This document shows, piece after piece, positions 1-5,257 of a DNA stretch of 5,542 bases. A model generated the notes under the pieces. It searched no databases. It was not told the origin of the DNA and was given only the letters and a program-made list of their open reading frames with translations. Both the position numbers and the translations under genes were made by a program. The stretch is from positions 5,083-10,624 of the forward strand of contig PXSD01000114.1 in the NCBI GenBank assembly GCA_003023165.1, written 5' to 3'. How positions within the stretch are numbered: position 1 is the stretch's first letter; each line of letters starts with the position of its first letter. Origin of the DNA: Halobacteriales archaeon QS_9_67_15. GTDB taxonomy: Archaea; Halobacteriota; Halobacteria; Halobacteriales; Haloarculaceae.

Positions 1-55
1 GGGCTCCCGCCCCCGACCGCTGAGCGATGCCGGCGACTGCCGCCGGGGAACCCAC

Positions 56-61
56 TTTTTT
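56..61 (+). promoter_or_regulatory. Candidate TATA-like box of the aldo/keto reductase gene
   Basis: A run of six T sits in an otherwise GC-rich leader, with its centre about 27 bases before the ATG at 86. That is the spacing expected of a haloarchaeal TATA box driving a leaderless or nearly leaderless transcript. No Shine-Dalgarno-like purine run precedes the ATG, which fits leaderless initiation. The box is not a good match to a TTTAWA consensus, so this is an inference from position and base composition. Confidence 0.4.
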
Positions 62-85
62 GCGGCACTGGTCCGATCACAGTCT

Positions 86-1060
86 ATGGAGTACACTACC
101 CTCGGAGACACCGGTGTCGAGGTCAGTCGCATCTGCCTGGGCTGTATGAGCTTCGGCTCGTCGGACTGGCGCGAGTGGGTCCTCGACGAGGAGGAGGGGA
201 TCGAACTCGTCGAGCGCGCACGCGACCTCGGGATCAACTTCTTCGACACGGCCAACATGTACTCGCGCGGCGAGTCCGAGCGCGTCCTCGGCGAGGCGCT
301 CGAGGGCCACCGCGAGGAGAGTGTCGTCGCCACGAAGGGGTACTTCCAGATGGACGATGACGACCCGAACTCGGGCGGACTCTCCCGGAAAGCTATCGAG
401 CAGGAACTGGACGCCTCGCTCGACCGCCTCGGAATGGACACCGTCGACCTCTACCAGATCCACCGCTGGGACTACGACACGCCGATCGAGCAGACGCTCC
501 GGGCGCTCGACGACGCCGTCCGCCGCGAGACGGTCCGGTACGTCGGCGCGTCGTCGATGTGGACCCATCAGTTCGCCGACGCCCTGCACGCGAGCGACCG
601 ACTGGGGCTGGAACGGTTCCGGACGATGCAGAACCACTACAACCTCCTCTACCGCGAGGAGGAGCGCGAGATGCTGCCGTTCTGCGACCGGGAGAACGTC
701 GGCGTGATCCCGTGGTCGCCGCTGGCTCGCGGCTATCTCACTCGGCCACACGAGGAGTACGACGCGACCACGCGAGGTGAGACGGACGACTACGCCCGTG
801 AGCATCCCTACTTCGAGGGCGGCGGGAGGGAGGTCAACGAACGCGTCGAGGAGTTGGCCGACGAGTACGGCGCGACGATGGCACAGATCGGGCTGGCGTG
901 GCTGCTGGACAAGGACTGGGTCGACGCGCCCATCGTCGGCACGACGAGCATCGAACACCTCGAACAGGCCGTCGCGGCGCTGGACATCTCGCTGTCGGAC
1001 TCTGACACCGAATACCTCGAAGAACCGTCCGAGCCGGTCCCTGTCTCCGGCCACGAGTAG
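86..1060 (+). CDS. Aldo/keto reductase (TIM-barrel NADPH-dependent oxidoreductase)
   Basis: This 324-residue protein is a full-length aldo/keto reductase, a soluble (beta/alpha)8-barrel enzyme that normally uses NADPH to reduce aldehydes or ketones. The N-terminus (residues 2-20, LGDTGVEVSRICLGCMSFG region) has the usual first strand and glycine-rich turn. The catalytic tetrad can be assigned as Asp54 and Tyr59 (FFDTANMYS), Lys84 (ATKGYF) and His126 (YQIHRWDYD). Residues 153-157 (VGASS), 183-190 (NHYNLLYR) and 208-216 (IPWSPLARG) are typical of the bacterial YajO-like/AKR11-13-type branch, and IVGTTSIEHLEQ (283-294) is the typical C-terminal cofactor-phosphate-binding segment. The ATG at 86 is preferred because MEYTTLGDTG aligns with the normal family start. 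The physiological substrate cannot be told from sequence. The gene is followed by 112 non-coding bases and probably forms its own transcript. An open frame of similar length on the opposite strand is a codon-bias shadow. Confidence 0.95.
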   Translation: MEYTTLGDTGVEVSRICLGCMSFGSSDWREWVLDEEEGIELVERARDLGINFFDTANMYSRGESERVLGEALEGHREESVVATKGYFQMDDDDPNSGGLSRKAIEQELDASLDRLGMDTVDLYQIHRWDYDTPIEQTLRALDDAVRRETVRYVGASSMWTHQFADALHASDRLGLERFRTMQNHYNLLYREEEREMLPFCDRENVGVIPWSPLARGYLTRPHEEYDATTRGETDDYAREHPYFEGGGREVNERVEELADEYGATMAQIGLAWLLDKDWVDAPIVGTTSIEHLEQAVAALDISLSDSDTEYLEEPSEPVPVSGHE

Positions 1061-1094
1061 GGCGTCGATACCAGTGAACTACCCTACCTACTCG

Positions 1095-1124
1095 CTCCCT
1101 TCGATCGCCCCTTGAGGAAGGGAG
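1095..1124. repeat. 8-base inverted repeat in the gap after the aldo/keto reductase
   Basis: CTCCCTTC at 1095-1102 is repeated as its exact reverse complement GAAGGGAG at 1117-1124, around a 14-base spacer. It lies 35 bases after the reductase stop and about 50 bases before the next ATG. It could fold as a hairpin in the reductase 3' end or serve as a protein site for the PH-domain operon. No T-run follows directly, so it is not a textbook archaeal terminator. Confidence 0.45.
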
Positions 1125-1133
1125 ATTAGCGTC

Positions 1134-1148
1134 TCAAAACAGCTAAAC
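1134..1148 (+). promoter_or_regulatory. Weak AT-rich candidate promoter of the PH-domain operon
   Basis: The only AT-richer stretch before the start at 1173 contains TCAAAACAGCTAAAC. The CTAAAC part lies about 27 bases before the ATG, the position expected of a TATA box for a leaderless haloarchaeal transcript. The match to a TTTAWA-type box is poor, so the call rests on position. Confidence 0.25.
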
Positions 1149-1172
1149 CGCGCCCGGCCCACGGCTGAAGCA

Positions 1173-1870
1173 ATGACAGATCCCCGCGACGACGCCGACG
1201 GAACTGACCCTCCGTCCGACGGCGACCCGACCGAGGAGGGCCCAATTGCGGACGATTCGACCTCGACCGTCGACGATGGGTCGGACGAGACTGACTGGGT
1301 CTCGGCGAACGACTCGATAGGGGAGCCGACGAACGCGACCGAGGAGGAACGAGACGGCGGTCAGTCGGTCACCGCTGCTCCGCCTCGGGACGCAGGTGCC
1401 GACGACTCGGCGGACACTCCCGACGAGCGGACGGTCGTCTCCGAGTCCGTCGAGACGCCGGGCGAGCCCCGGACGCTCGACCCGAGAGTCCGCTACAGCT
1501 GGGTCGTCGGGCCGCTGATCGGTGCGGTCGCGGCGGCGCTCGTCGCCTGCTCTTCGCGGCGTACGGGGTATTCAAGGCGGTCTATCTCTATCGGTCGTGG
1601 CGGTACGTGGTTCGTACCGAGTCGCTCTACCTGACTCGCGGCGTCTTCACGAAGGTCCAGACGGTAGTCCCGTACGTCCGCGTCCAGCACATCGACACGC
1701 GGCGGTCGGCCTTCGAGCGGGTCCTCGGGCTCTCGACGCTCGTCGTCTACACCGCCGGGTCACGCGGCGCGGACGTGACGGTCCCGGGCCTGCTGCCCGA
1801 CACCGCCGAAGACCTGCAGTCCCGGCTGGAACGACTCGCGATCGAATCCGAGGACGAGGACGCCGTATGA
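1173..1870 (+). pseudogene. Frameshifted YdbS-like membrane protein with one bacterial PH domain
   Basis: Two reading frames together make one recognisable protein. From the ATG at 1173 the first frame gives about 100 residues of low-complexity acidic sequence, then LDPRVRYSW and the hydrophobic GPLIGAVAAALVA (113-125). After 1547 it turns into Arg/Ser-rich sequence unlike a haloarchaeal protein and stops at 1634. The frame starting at codon 1547 continues LLFAAYGVFKAVYLYRSWRY and then a bacterial PH (PF03703/DUF304, YdbS-like) domain: VRTESLYLTRGVFTK, TVVPYVRVQHIDT, FERVLGLSTLVVYTAGS and a C-terminal helix, ending at TGA 1868-1870. One extra C in the CC at 1546-1547 would restore a product of about 232 residues. 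The membrane hairpin is short, about 31 residues between RVRY and YRSW, so more than one base may be missing. The stop overlaps the start of the YdbT-like partner by ATGA, typical of coupled ydbS-ydbT pairs. In Bacillus subtilis the ydbST pair is linked to resistance to antimicrobial peptides; the archaeal role is unknown. No slippery site for programmed frameshifting is evident. Confidence 0.85.
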
Positions 1871-3531
1871 ACGAGGACAGCCACCCGCAGTCCGACACCC
1901 CGGCGGACCACACCGAGGCCGCGACGGCGTCAGTGGCGACCACGTCGCGCATCGAGGGAACGCAGTCGCTCCACGTCCTGACGGTGCCCTACCAGCTCGC
2001 ACAGCAGGGACTCAGCATCGCCGTCGCCCTGGTCGTCTTCGGCGTTCCGGGGGTGTCGTCCCTGTTCGGCTCCGGCCGCAGTCTGCTTGCAGTCGGCGCC
2101 ACACTGGCGGTCGTCCTCGGGATCGCGGCGATGATCGGCTACTTCCTTGCGCGCTATCGACGCTTCGAGTACGAGCTCACGCCCGACACGTTCGACATCC
2201 GCTCGGGCGTCCTCTCACGCCGACAGCGAGAGATCCCGCTCCGTCGGATCCAGAACGTGGACATCAGCCAGAACGTGGTCCAGCGGCTGGTGGGGGTCGC
2301 GCAGGTCGGGCTGGAGACGGCCGGCGGCGGCGGGACCGAAGCCCAACTCCGCTACGTCGGTGTGGAGCAGGCCGAGCGCCTCCAGGCGGAGATCAGCCGG
2401 CTGAGCCGAGCGGCCGACGCCGCCGACGGCGAGCCGACGGTCGCCGACGAGGAGCGATTCGAGACGGTCTTCGAGATGAGCGAGCGCGAGCTGGGCGTGC
2501 TGGCGCTCGTCTCGATGGACCTGCGGATCGCGTCGTTCCTGCTGTTCGGCGCGTCGGTGTTCGCGCCGTCCGCCGGCTCGATGTTCGACCCCCAGTCGTG
2601 GTACGAGTACGGGTTCGGGTTCGAGTCGCTCGTGCGTGCGGTGCTCGGGCCCGCGGCGGCGCTCGCGGCTGTCGTCGCGCTCGCGCTCGTCTCCGGTGCG
2701 CTGAGCGCCGCCCGGTACTACGGGTTCACGCTCGACCGCGGCGACGATGAGCTACGGTACGAGCGCGGCCTCCTGCAGAAGTTCAGCGGCACGATCCCGC
2801 TCTCGAAGGTGCAGACGCTGACGGTGAAAGAGAACGTCATCGCCCGACTGCTCGGATACGCCGGGCTAACCATCGAGACCGCGGGGTACACCCCGACCAG
2901 CGGGGAGTCAAACGGGTCTCAATCCGCCATCCCGGTCGCAGAGCGTGACCGCGTCGTCTCGCTCGCCCGGTCGCTGGAGGCGTTCGACGCGACCGGATTC
3001 GAGCGGCCACCGAAACGGGCGCGACTGCGCTACGGGTTCCGCTACGCCATCGGGCTCGCCCTGGTCGTGGCGCTGCTGTACCTCGGGACGCGATTCACGA
3101 ACTTCCGGCTCTACTGGTACGTGCCGCTGGTCGCCGTCCCCCTGATCCCCGTCGCGGCGCATCTCAAGTGGGCCAACCGGGGCTACGCGCTCGGAGCCGA
3201 CCACGTCGTCACGCGGAACGGGTTCTGGAACCGCAAGCAGAAGATCGTCCCGTATCACCGGGTTCAGGCCGTCTTCACGACCGAAACGGTCTTCCAGCGA
3301 CGTCGCGACCTCGCCACGGTCACCATCGACACCGCCGGCTCCCAGAGCATCACCGGCGACGACCCGGAGGCAGTCGACGTGGACACCGGGACGGCCGAAC
3401 GGATCCGCGAACAGGTGCCCGACGAACTCTACGGTGCGCTGGCGCGCCGCAGACGTGCCGCTTGGGACGCCGCCGGACAGGACCACTCCCCCGATGGGCC
3501 GGACGGTGTAAGCGGGTCCAGCAGCGACTGA
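1867..3531 (+). CDS. YdbT-like membrane protein with three bacterial PH domains
   Basis: This 554-residue protein has three repeats of a unit made of two membrane segments followed by a bacterial PH domain (PF03703/DUF304). Membrane pairs lie at about 47-66 and 72-95, 209-230 and 255-281, and 391-407 and 415-433. The PH domains span about 98-180, 284-372 and 437-525. Each carries the repeated pattern of a Gly-Val/Leu/Phe turn, an Ile/Val-Pro step (IPLRRIQNVD; IPLSKVQTLT; VPYHRVQAVF), and a closing strand ending in TAG (LETAGG; IETAGY; IDTAGS). The N-terminal 33 residues and the C-terminal 25 are acidic, low-complexity tails. The start at 1867 is chosen because its ATG overlaps the upstream stop as ATGA, purine-rich GAGGACGAGG lies just before it, and the 115 extra in-frame codons upstream encode Arg-rich sequence that merely shadows the YdbS-like gene. 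YdbS and YdbT homologues are normally paired and probably form a complex, so loss of intact YdbS could leave this protein partnerless or uncoupled from translation. Its exact function is not known. Confidence 0.92.
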   Translation: MNEDSHPQSDTPADHTEAATASVATTSRIEGTQSLHVLTVPYQLAQQGLSIAVALVVFGVPGVSSLFGSGRSLLAVGATLAVVLGIAAMIGYFLARYRRFEYELTPDTFDIRSGVLSRRQREIPLRRIQNVDISQNVVQRLVGVAQVGLETAGGGGTEAQLRYVGVEQAERLQAEISRLSRAADAADGEPTVADEERFETVFEMSERELGVLALVSMDLRIASFLLFGASVFAPSAGSMFDPQSWYEYGFGFESLVRAVLGPAAALAAVVALALVSGALSAARYYGFTLDRGDDELRYERGLLQKFSGTIPLSKVQTLTVKENVIARLLGYAGLTIETAGYTPTSGESNGSQSAIPVAERDRVVSLARSLEAFDATGFERPPKRARLRYGFRYAIGLALVVALLYLGTRFTNFRLYWYVPLVAVPLIPVAAHLKWANRGYALGADHVVTRNGFWNRKQKIVPYHRVQAVFTTETVFQRRRDLATVTIDTAGSQSITGDDPEAVDVDTGTAERIREQVPDELYGALARRRRAAWDAAGQDHSPDGPDGVSGSSSD

Positions 3532-3541
3532 CCGGTGGGCT

Positions 3542-3561
3542 ATTAGGGACATGGTCCTAAT
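3542..3561. promoter_or_regulatory. Near-palindrome before the HAD phosphatase gene
   Basis: The 20 bases ATTAGGGACATGGTCCTAAT form an imperfect palindrome: eight of ten pairs match, with perfect ATTAGG/CCTAAT ends. It ends 17 bases before the ATG at 3579, and its AT-rich half-sites are the only AT-rich sequence in the 47-base gap. One half-site probably doubles as the TATA region, with its centre 27-35 bases before the start. A repressor bound here would block the promoter. The role is inferred from position and symmetry. Confidence 0.45.
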
Positions 3562-3578
3562 CCCCGTCGAACCTCCGA

Positions 3579-4391
3579 ATGACGGACACTGACGACACCT
3601 CGGCGGCGACCGCGGACGTACGCGGCGTCATCGTGGACCTCGACGGGACCGTCTACCGCGGCGATACACTCGTCCCAGGCGCCGGCGATGCGATCCGGTC
3701 GCTTCGCGACCGTGGGATCCGGGTCTGCTTCTGCTCCAACAACCCGACGAAGACGCCGGCGGAGTACGTCGAGCGACTCGCGGGTATGGGTATCGAGGCG
3801 GACGAGTCGCTGATCCTCCCGGCCTCGACCGTGACGCGAGACTACCTCCGGGAGAACCATCCGGAGGACCTCACGTACCTCGTCGGGTCGCCGTCGCTCG
3901 GTTCCTATCTCCGGGAGTCGGGGCAGCGACTCGTCGACGACCCGCGCGAGGCGTCGGTGTTCGTCTCCTCGTGGGACGACGCCTTCGACTACGACACACT
4001 GAACGACGCCCTCGCAGGGGTCGACGACGGGACGACCTTCCTCGGGACGGACCCGGACCGAACGGTCCCGACTGGCGACGGTCTCATGCCCGGGTCCGGA
4101 GCCATAACCGGCTCTATCGCCCGGACGGTCGGTCGCGAACCCGACCACGTCCTCGGAAAGCCCTCGTCGGAGGCCGCCGAGACCGCACTCGACCGGTTGG
4201 ACGTCTCGGCCGAGCACTGCCTCGTCGTCGGCGACCGCCTCGACACCGACCTCGCGATGGGCGCACGCTTCGGAATGGGGACCGCGCTCGTCCACACCGG
4301 CATCGCTCGCCGCGCGGACGTGCCGGACAGCGACGTCGAGCCCGACTCCGTCCTCGATTCGCTCGCGGACCTGCCGTCGATACTGACCTGA
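3579..4391 (+). CDS. HAD-superfamily hydrolase, subclass IIA (NagD/AraL-like phosphatase)
   Basis: This 270-residue cytoplasmic protein has all four HAD catalytic motifs. Motif I is VDLDGTVYRGD, with nucleophile Asp20 and acid/base Asp22. Motif II is CFCSNNPTKT with Ser53. Motif III is VLGKPS with Lys194. Motif IV is VVGDRLDTDLAMG, with Mg-binding Asp219 and Asp224. The cap domain lies between motifs II and III (about 78-188), as in the C2/IIA type. It includes TDPDRTVPTGDGLMPGSGA (157-175), a conserved stretch of NagD, AraL and 4-nitrophenylphosphatase relatives. Such enzymes remove phosphate from small sugar phosphates, nucleotides or phosphoglycolate, and the real substrate cannot be read from sequence. 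The ATG at 3579 gives a 12-residue acidic lead before the first strand. The next in-frame Met is residue 70, past motif I, so no shorter start is possible. There is no Shine-Dalgarno sequence. Many haloarchaeal annotations call such proteins NagD-like or phosphoglycolate phosphatase-like; I keep the family-level name. Confidence 0.94.
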   Translation: MTDTDDTSAATADVRGVIVDLDGTVYRGDTLVPGAGDAIRSLRDRGIRVCFCSNNPTKTPAEYVERLAGMGIEADESLILPASTVTRDYLRENHPEDLTYLVGSPSLGSYLRESGQRLVDDPREASVFVSSWDDAFDYDTLNDALAGVDDGTTFLGTDPDRTVPTGDGLMPGSGAITGSIARTVGREPDHVLGKPSSEAAETALDRLDVSAEHCLVVGDRLDTDLAMGARFGMGTALVHTGIARRADVPDSDVEPDSVLDSLADLPSILT

Positions 4392-4417
4392 CCTGCGTGT
4401 CTGTCGATTCGTGACGA

Positions 4418-4450
4418 CGACCAGATAGGTCGAGACAGGCTTTTGCTGTC
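4418..4450. terminator. Inverted repeats and T-run after the HAD gene
   Basis: CGACC-AGATA-GGTCG (4418-4432) is a perfect 5-base inverted repeat. It is followed at once by GACAG (4434-4438), GCTTTTG, and CTGTC (4446-4450), a second 5-base inverted repeat with four T in the loop. In archaea, short T-runs end transcripts, so TTTT at 4441-4444, 50 bases after the HAD stop, is a plausible 3' end. Either dyad could instead be an operator for the DJ-1-like gene, which starts 43 bases after the second repeat. Confidence 0.35.
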
Positions 4451-4453
4451 GGA

Positions 4454-4461
4454 CTACTAAC
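4454..4461 (+). promoter_or_regulatory. Weak candidate promoter element of the DJ-1-like gene
   Basis: CTACTAAC is the AT-richest run between the HAD 3' end and the ATG at 4493. Its centre is about 35 bases upstream, which would give a short leader of around 8-10 bases. The consensus match is poor, and the following 30 bases are GC-rich without a better candidate. Confidence 0.25.
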
Positions 4462-4492
4462 CAGCGGACGACTCCAGCGGGGTCCAGAACAC

Positions 4493-5083
4493 ATGACTGG
4501 GAGACAGATCCTACTCGTCACCGGTGACTTCGGCGAAGACTACGAGGTAATGGTGCCGTTCCAGGCGCTCCAAGCGGTCGGCCACGAAGTCGACGCCGTC
4601 TGTCCGGACAGAGAGGCGGGCGAGACGGTCAAAACCGCCGTCCACGACTTCCGGGGCGACCAGACGTACGTCGAGTCCCGCGGCCACGACTTCGAGCTGA
4701 CGGCCTCGCTCGACGAGATTGACCCGTCCGAGTACGACGCGCTCGTCCTGCCGGGCGGTCGCGCGCCGGAGTACCTCCGGAACTACGACGCCGTCCTCGA
4801 CACCGTCCGGCACTTCTTCGACGAGGACAAGCCCGTGGCGGCTATCTGTCACGCGAGCCAGATCCTCGTCGCGGCGGCGGTCGTAGAGGGTCGGTCCTGT
4901 ACCGCCTATCCGGCGCTGGAAGCCGACGTGCGCGAAGCGGGCGGCGAGTGGGACGAGGGCGTCGTCCGCGACGGGAACCTCGTGACAGCACAAGCGTGGC
5001 CCGACCATCCGGGCTGGATAGCCGAGTTCCTCGACGTGCTCGGCACCGACATCCAGCACGGTGAACCGATCACCGCGGACTGA
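4493..5083 (+). CDS. DJ-1/PfpI-family protein (glutamine amidotransferase-like fold)
   Basis: This 196-residue protein has the DJ-1/PfpI flavodoxin-like fold. Strand one is ILLVTGDFGEDYE (6-18), where Glu18 aligns with the conserved glutamate (Glu18 in human DJ-1) that tunes the nucleophile. LVLPGGRAPEYLR (84-96) is the oxyanion-loop region. AAICHASQIL (116-125) is the nucleophile elbow with Cys119 and His120. GRSCTAYPALEADVREAGG (133-151), then DGNLVTAQAWPDHP (160-173), match the longer DJ-1 subgroup that includes the plant DJ-1D glyoxalase domains and archaeal PfpI-like proteins. Reported family activities include cofactor-free glyoxalase, disputed protein deglycase, peptidase and chaperone, and the sequence alone cannot choose. 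His120 directly after the Cys is the PfpI/DJ-1D arrangement, not the human DJ-1 one. The ATG at 4493 places the first strand at the usual distance from the N-terminus. The stop TGA (5081-5083) is overlapped by the first base of the inverted-repeat element, which leaves the coding sequence intact. Confidence 0.94.
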   Translation: MTGRQILLVTGDFGEDYEVMVPFQALQAVGHEVDAVCPDREAGETVKTAVHDFRGDQTYVESRGHDFELTASLDEIDPSEYDALVLPGGRAPEYLRNYDAVLDTVRHFFDEDKPVAAICHASQILVAAAVVEGRSCTAYPALEADVREAGGEWDEGVVRDGNLVTAQAWPDHPGWIAEFLDVLGTDIQHGEPITAD

Positions 5084-5162
5084 TACTGCCGGCTGTAACT
5101 TCGTGAAGATATTCGCCGCCCCGGGGCGGCGAAATTCGTGACAGACGTACAGCCGGCAGTAT
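5083..5162. repeat. 80-base symmetric element: terminal inverted repeats around a central palindrome
   Basis: The ends are a perfect 15-base inverted repeat: ATACTGCCGGCTGTA (5083-5097) and TACAGCCGGCAGTAT (5148-5162). Exactly at the middle lies a perfect 22-base palindrome (5112-5133, half-site TTCGCCGCCCC). Both share one dyad axis between 5122 and 5123, giving a 15+14+11 and 11+14+15 layout. The two 14-base inner segments differ in sequence, but both contain TTCGTGA as a direct repeat (5100-5106, 5135-5141), the second copy reaching one base segment further in. The left one also holds a small palindrome, CTTCGTGAAG (5099-5108). The trinucleotide TGA flanks the inner 5084-5161 unit on both sides. 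There is no room for a transposase. It could be a MITE-like non-autonomous element, a dispersed intergenic repeat, or a 3'-end structure of the DJ-1-like transcript. The structure is certain; its nature is inferred. Confidence 0.8.
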
Positions 5163-5202
5163 GAGTCGAAACCGGCGTAGGGCTGAAGCAAACGAGAAAC
5201 GA

Positions 5203-5208
5203 GTTTAT
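5203..5208 (+). promoter_or_regulatory. Candidate TATA box of the MTH865-like gene (distal)
   Basis: TTTATC is preceded by purine-rich ACGAGAAACGAG, resembling a haloarchaeal BRE plus TATA arrangement. It would set transcription starting near 5230-5233 and leave a leader of about 25 bases before the ATG at 5258. It competes with the T-run at 5227-5233 as the promoter. Confidence 0.45.
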
Positions 5209-5226
5209 CGGTGTCAATCTCGAATC

Positions 5227-5233
5227 TTTTTTA
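5227..5233 (+). promoter_or_regulatory. Candidate TATA-like box of the MTH865-like gene (proximal)
   Basis: TTTTTTA has its centre about 28 bases before the ATG at 5258, the spacing of a leaderless transcript, and it resembles the T-run before the aldo/keto reductase gene. If the distal TTTATC box is used instead, this run would sit at the transcription start. Confidence 0.4.
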
Positions 5234-5240
5234 CGGTGTT

Positions 5241-5255
5241 GCGAACATGGTTCGC
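5241..5255. promoter_or_regulatory. Perfect dyad GCGAAC-ATG-GTTCGC just before the MTH865-like start
   Basis: Two 6-base arms, GCGAAC (5241-5246) and GTTCGC (5250-5255), are exact reverse complements around a 3-base spacer. The dyad ends two bases before the ATG at 5258. It lies between the proximal T-rich box and the start codon, so a bound protein would cover the transcription start. If instead present in a leader RNA, it could make a small hairpin beside the start codon. The ATG in its spacer (5247) is out of frame with the gene. Confidence 0.5.
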
Positions 5256-5257
5256 GT

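Noticed and set aside
77..1054. Long open frame of 325 codons on the minus strand
   Set aside because: It lies opposite the clearly conserved aldo/keto reductase, and its translation is Arg/Val/Asp-rich with no domain. This is the usual antisense shadow of GC-rich haloarchaeal codon use.
1545..1550. Programmed ribosomal frameshifting as the explanation for the YdbS-like frame change
   Set aside because: No slippery heptamer or downstream pseudoknot is recognisable at GCCTGCTC, and the family is not known for it. A missing base or deletion is simpler.
1522..1866. 115-codon upstream extension of the YdbT-like protein in the same frame
   Set aside because: The extension is Arg/Pro-rich and lacks acidic residues, and it overlaps the YdbS-like coding sequence in another frame. 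The ATGA overlap at 1867 gives a far better start.
2908..4295. Minus-strand open frames opposite the PH-domain protein and the HAD phosphatase
   Set aside because: Both are shadows of strong plus-strand genes with complete motifs, and their translations show no recognisable family.
5083..5162. CRISPR repeat or tRNA-like gene
   Set aside because: Only one unit is present, without regularly spaced copies. The fold is a symmetric palindrome with no CCA-end stem, T-loop (GGTTCRANNC) or anticodon arm pattern.
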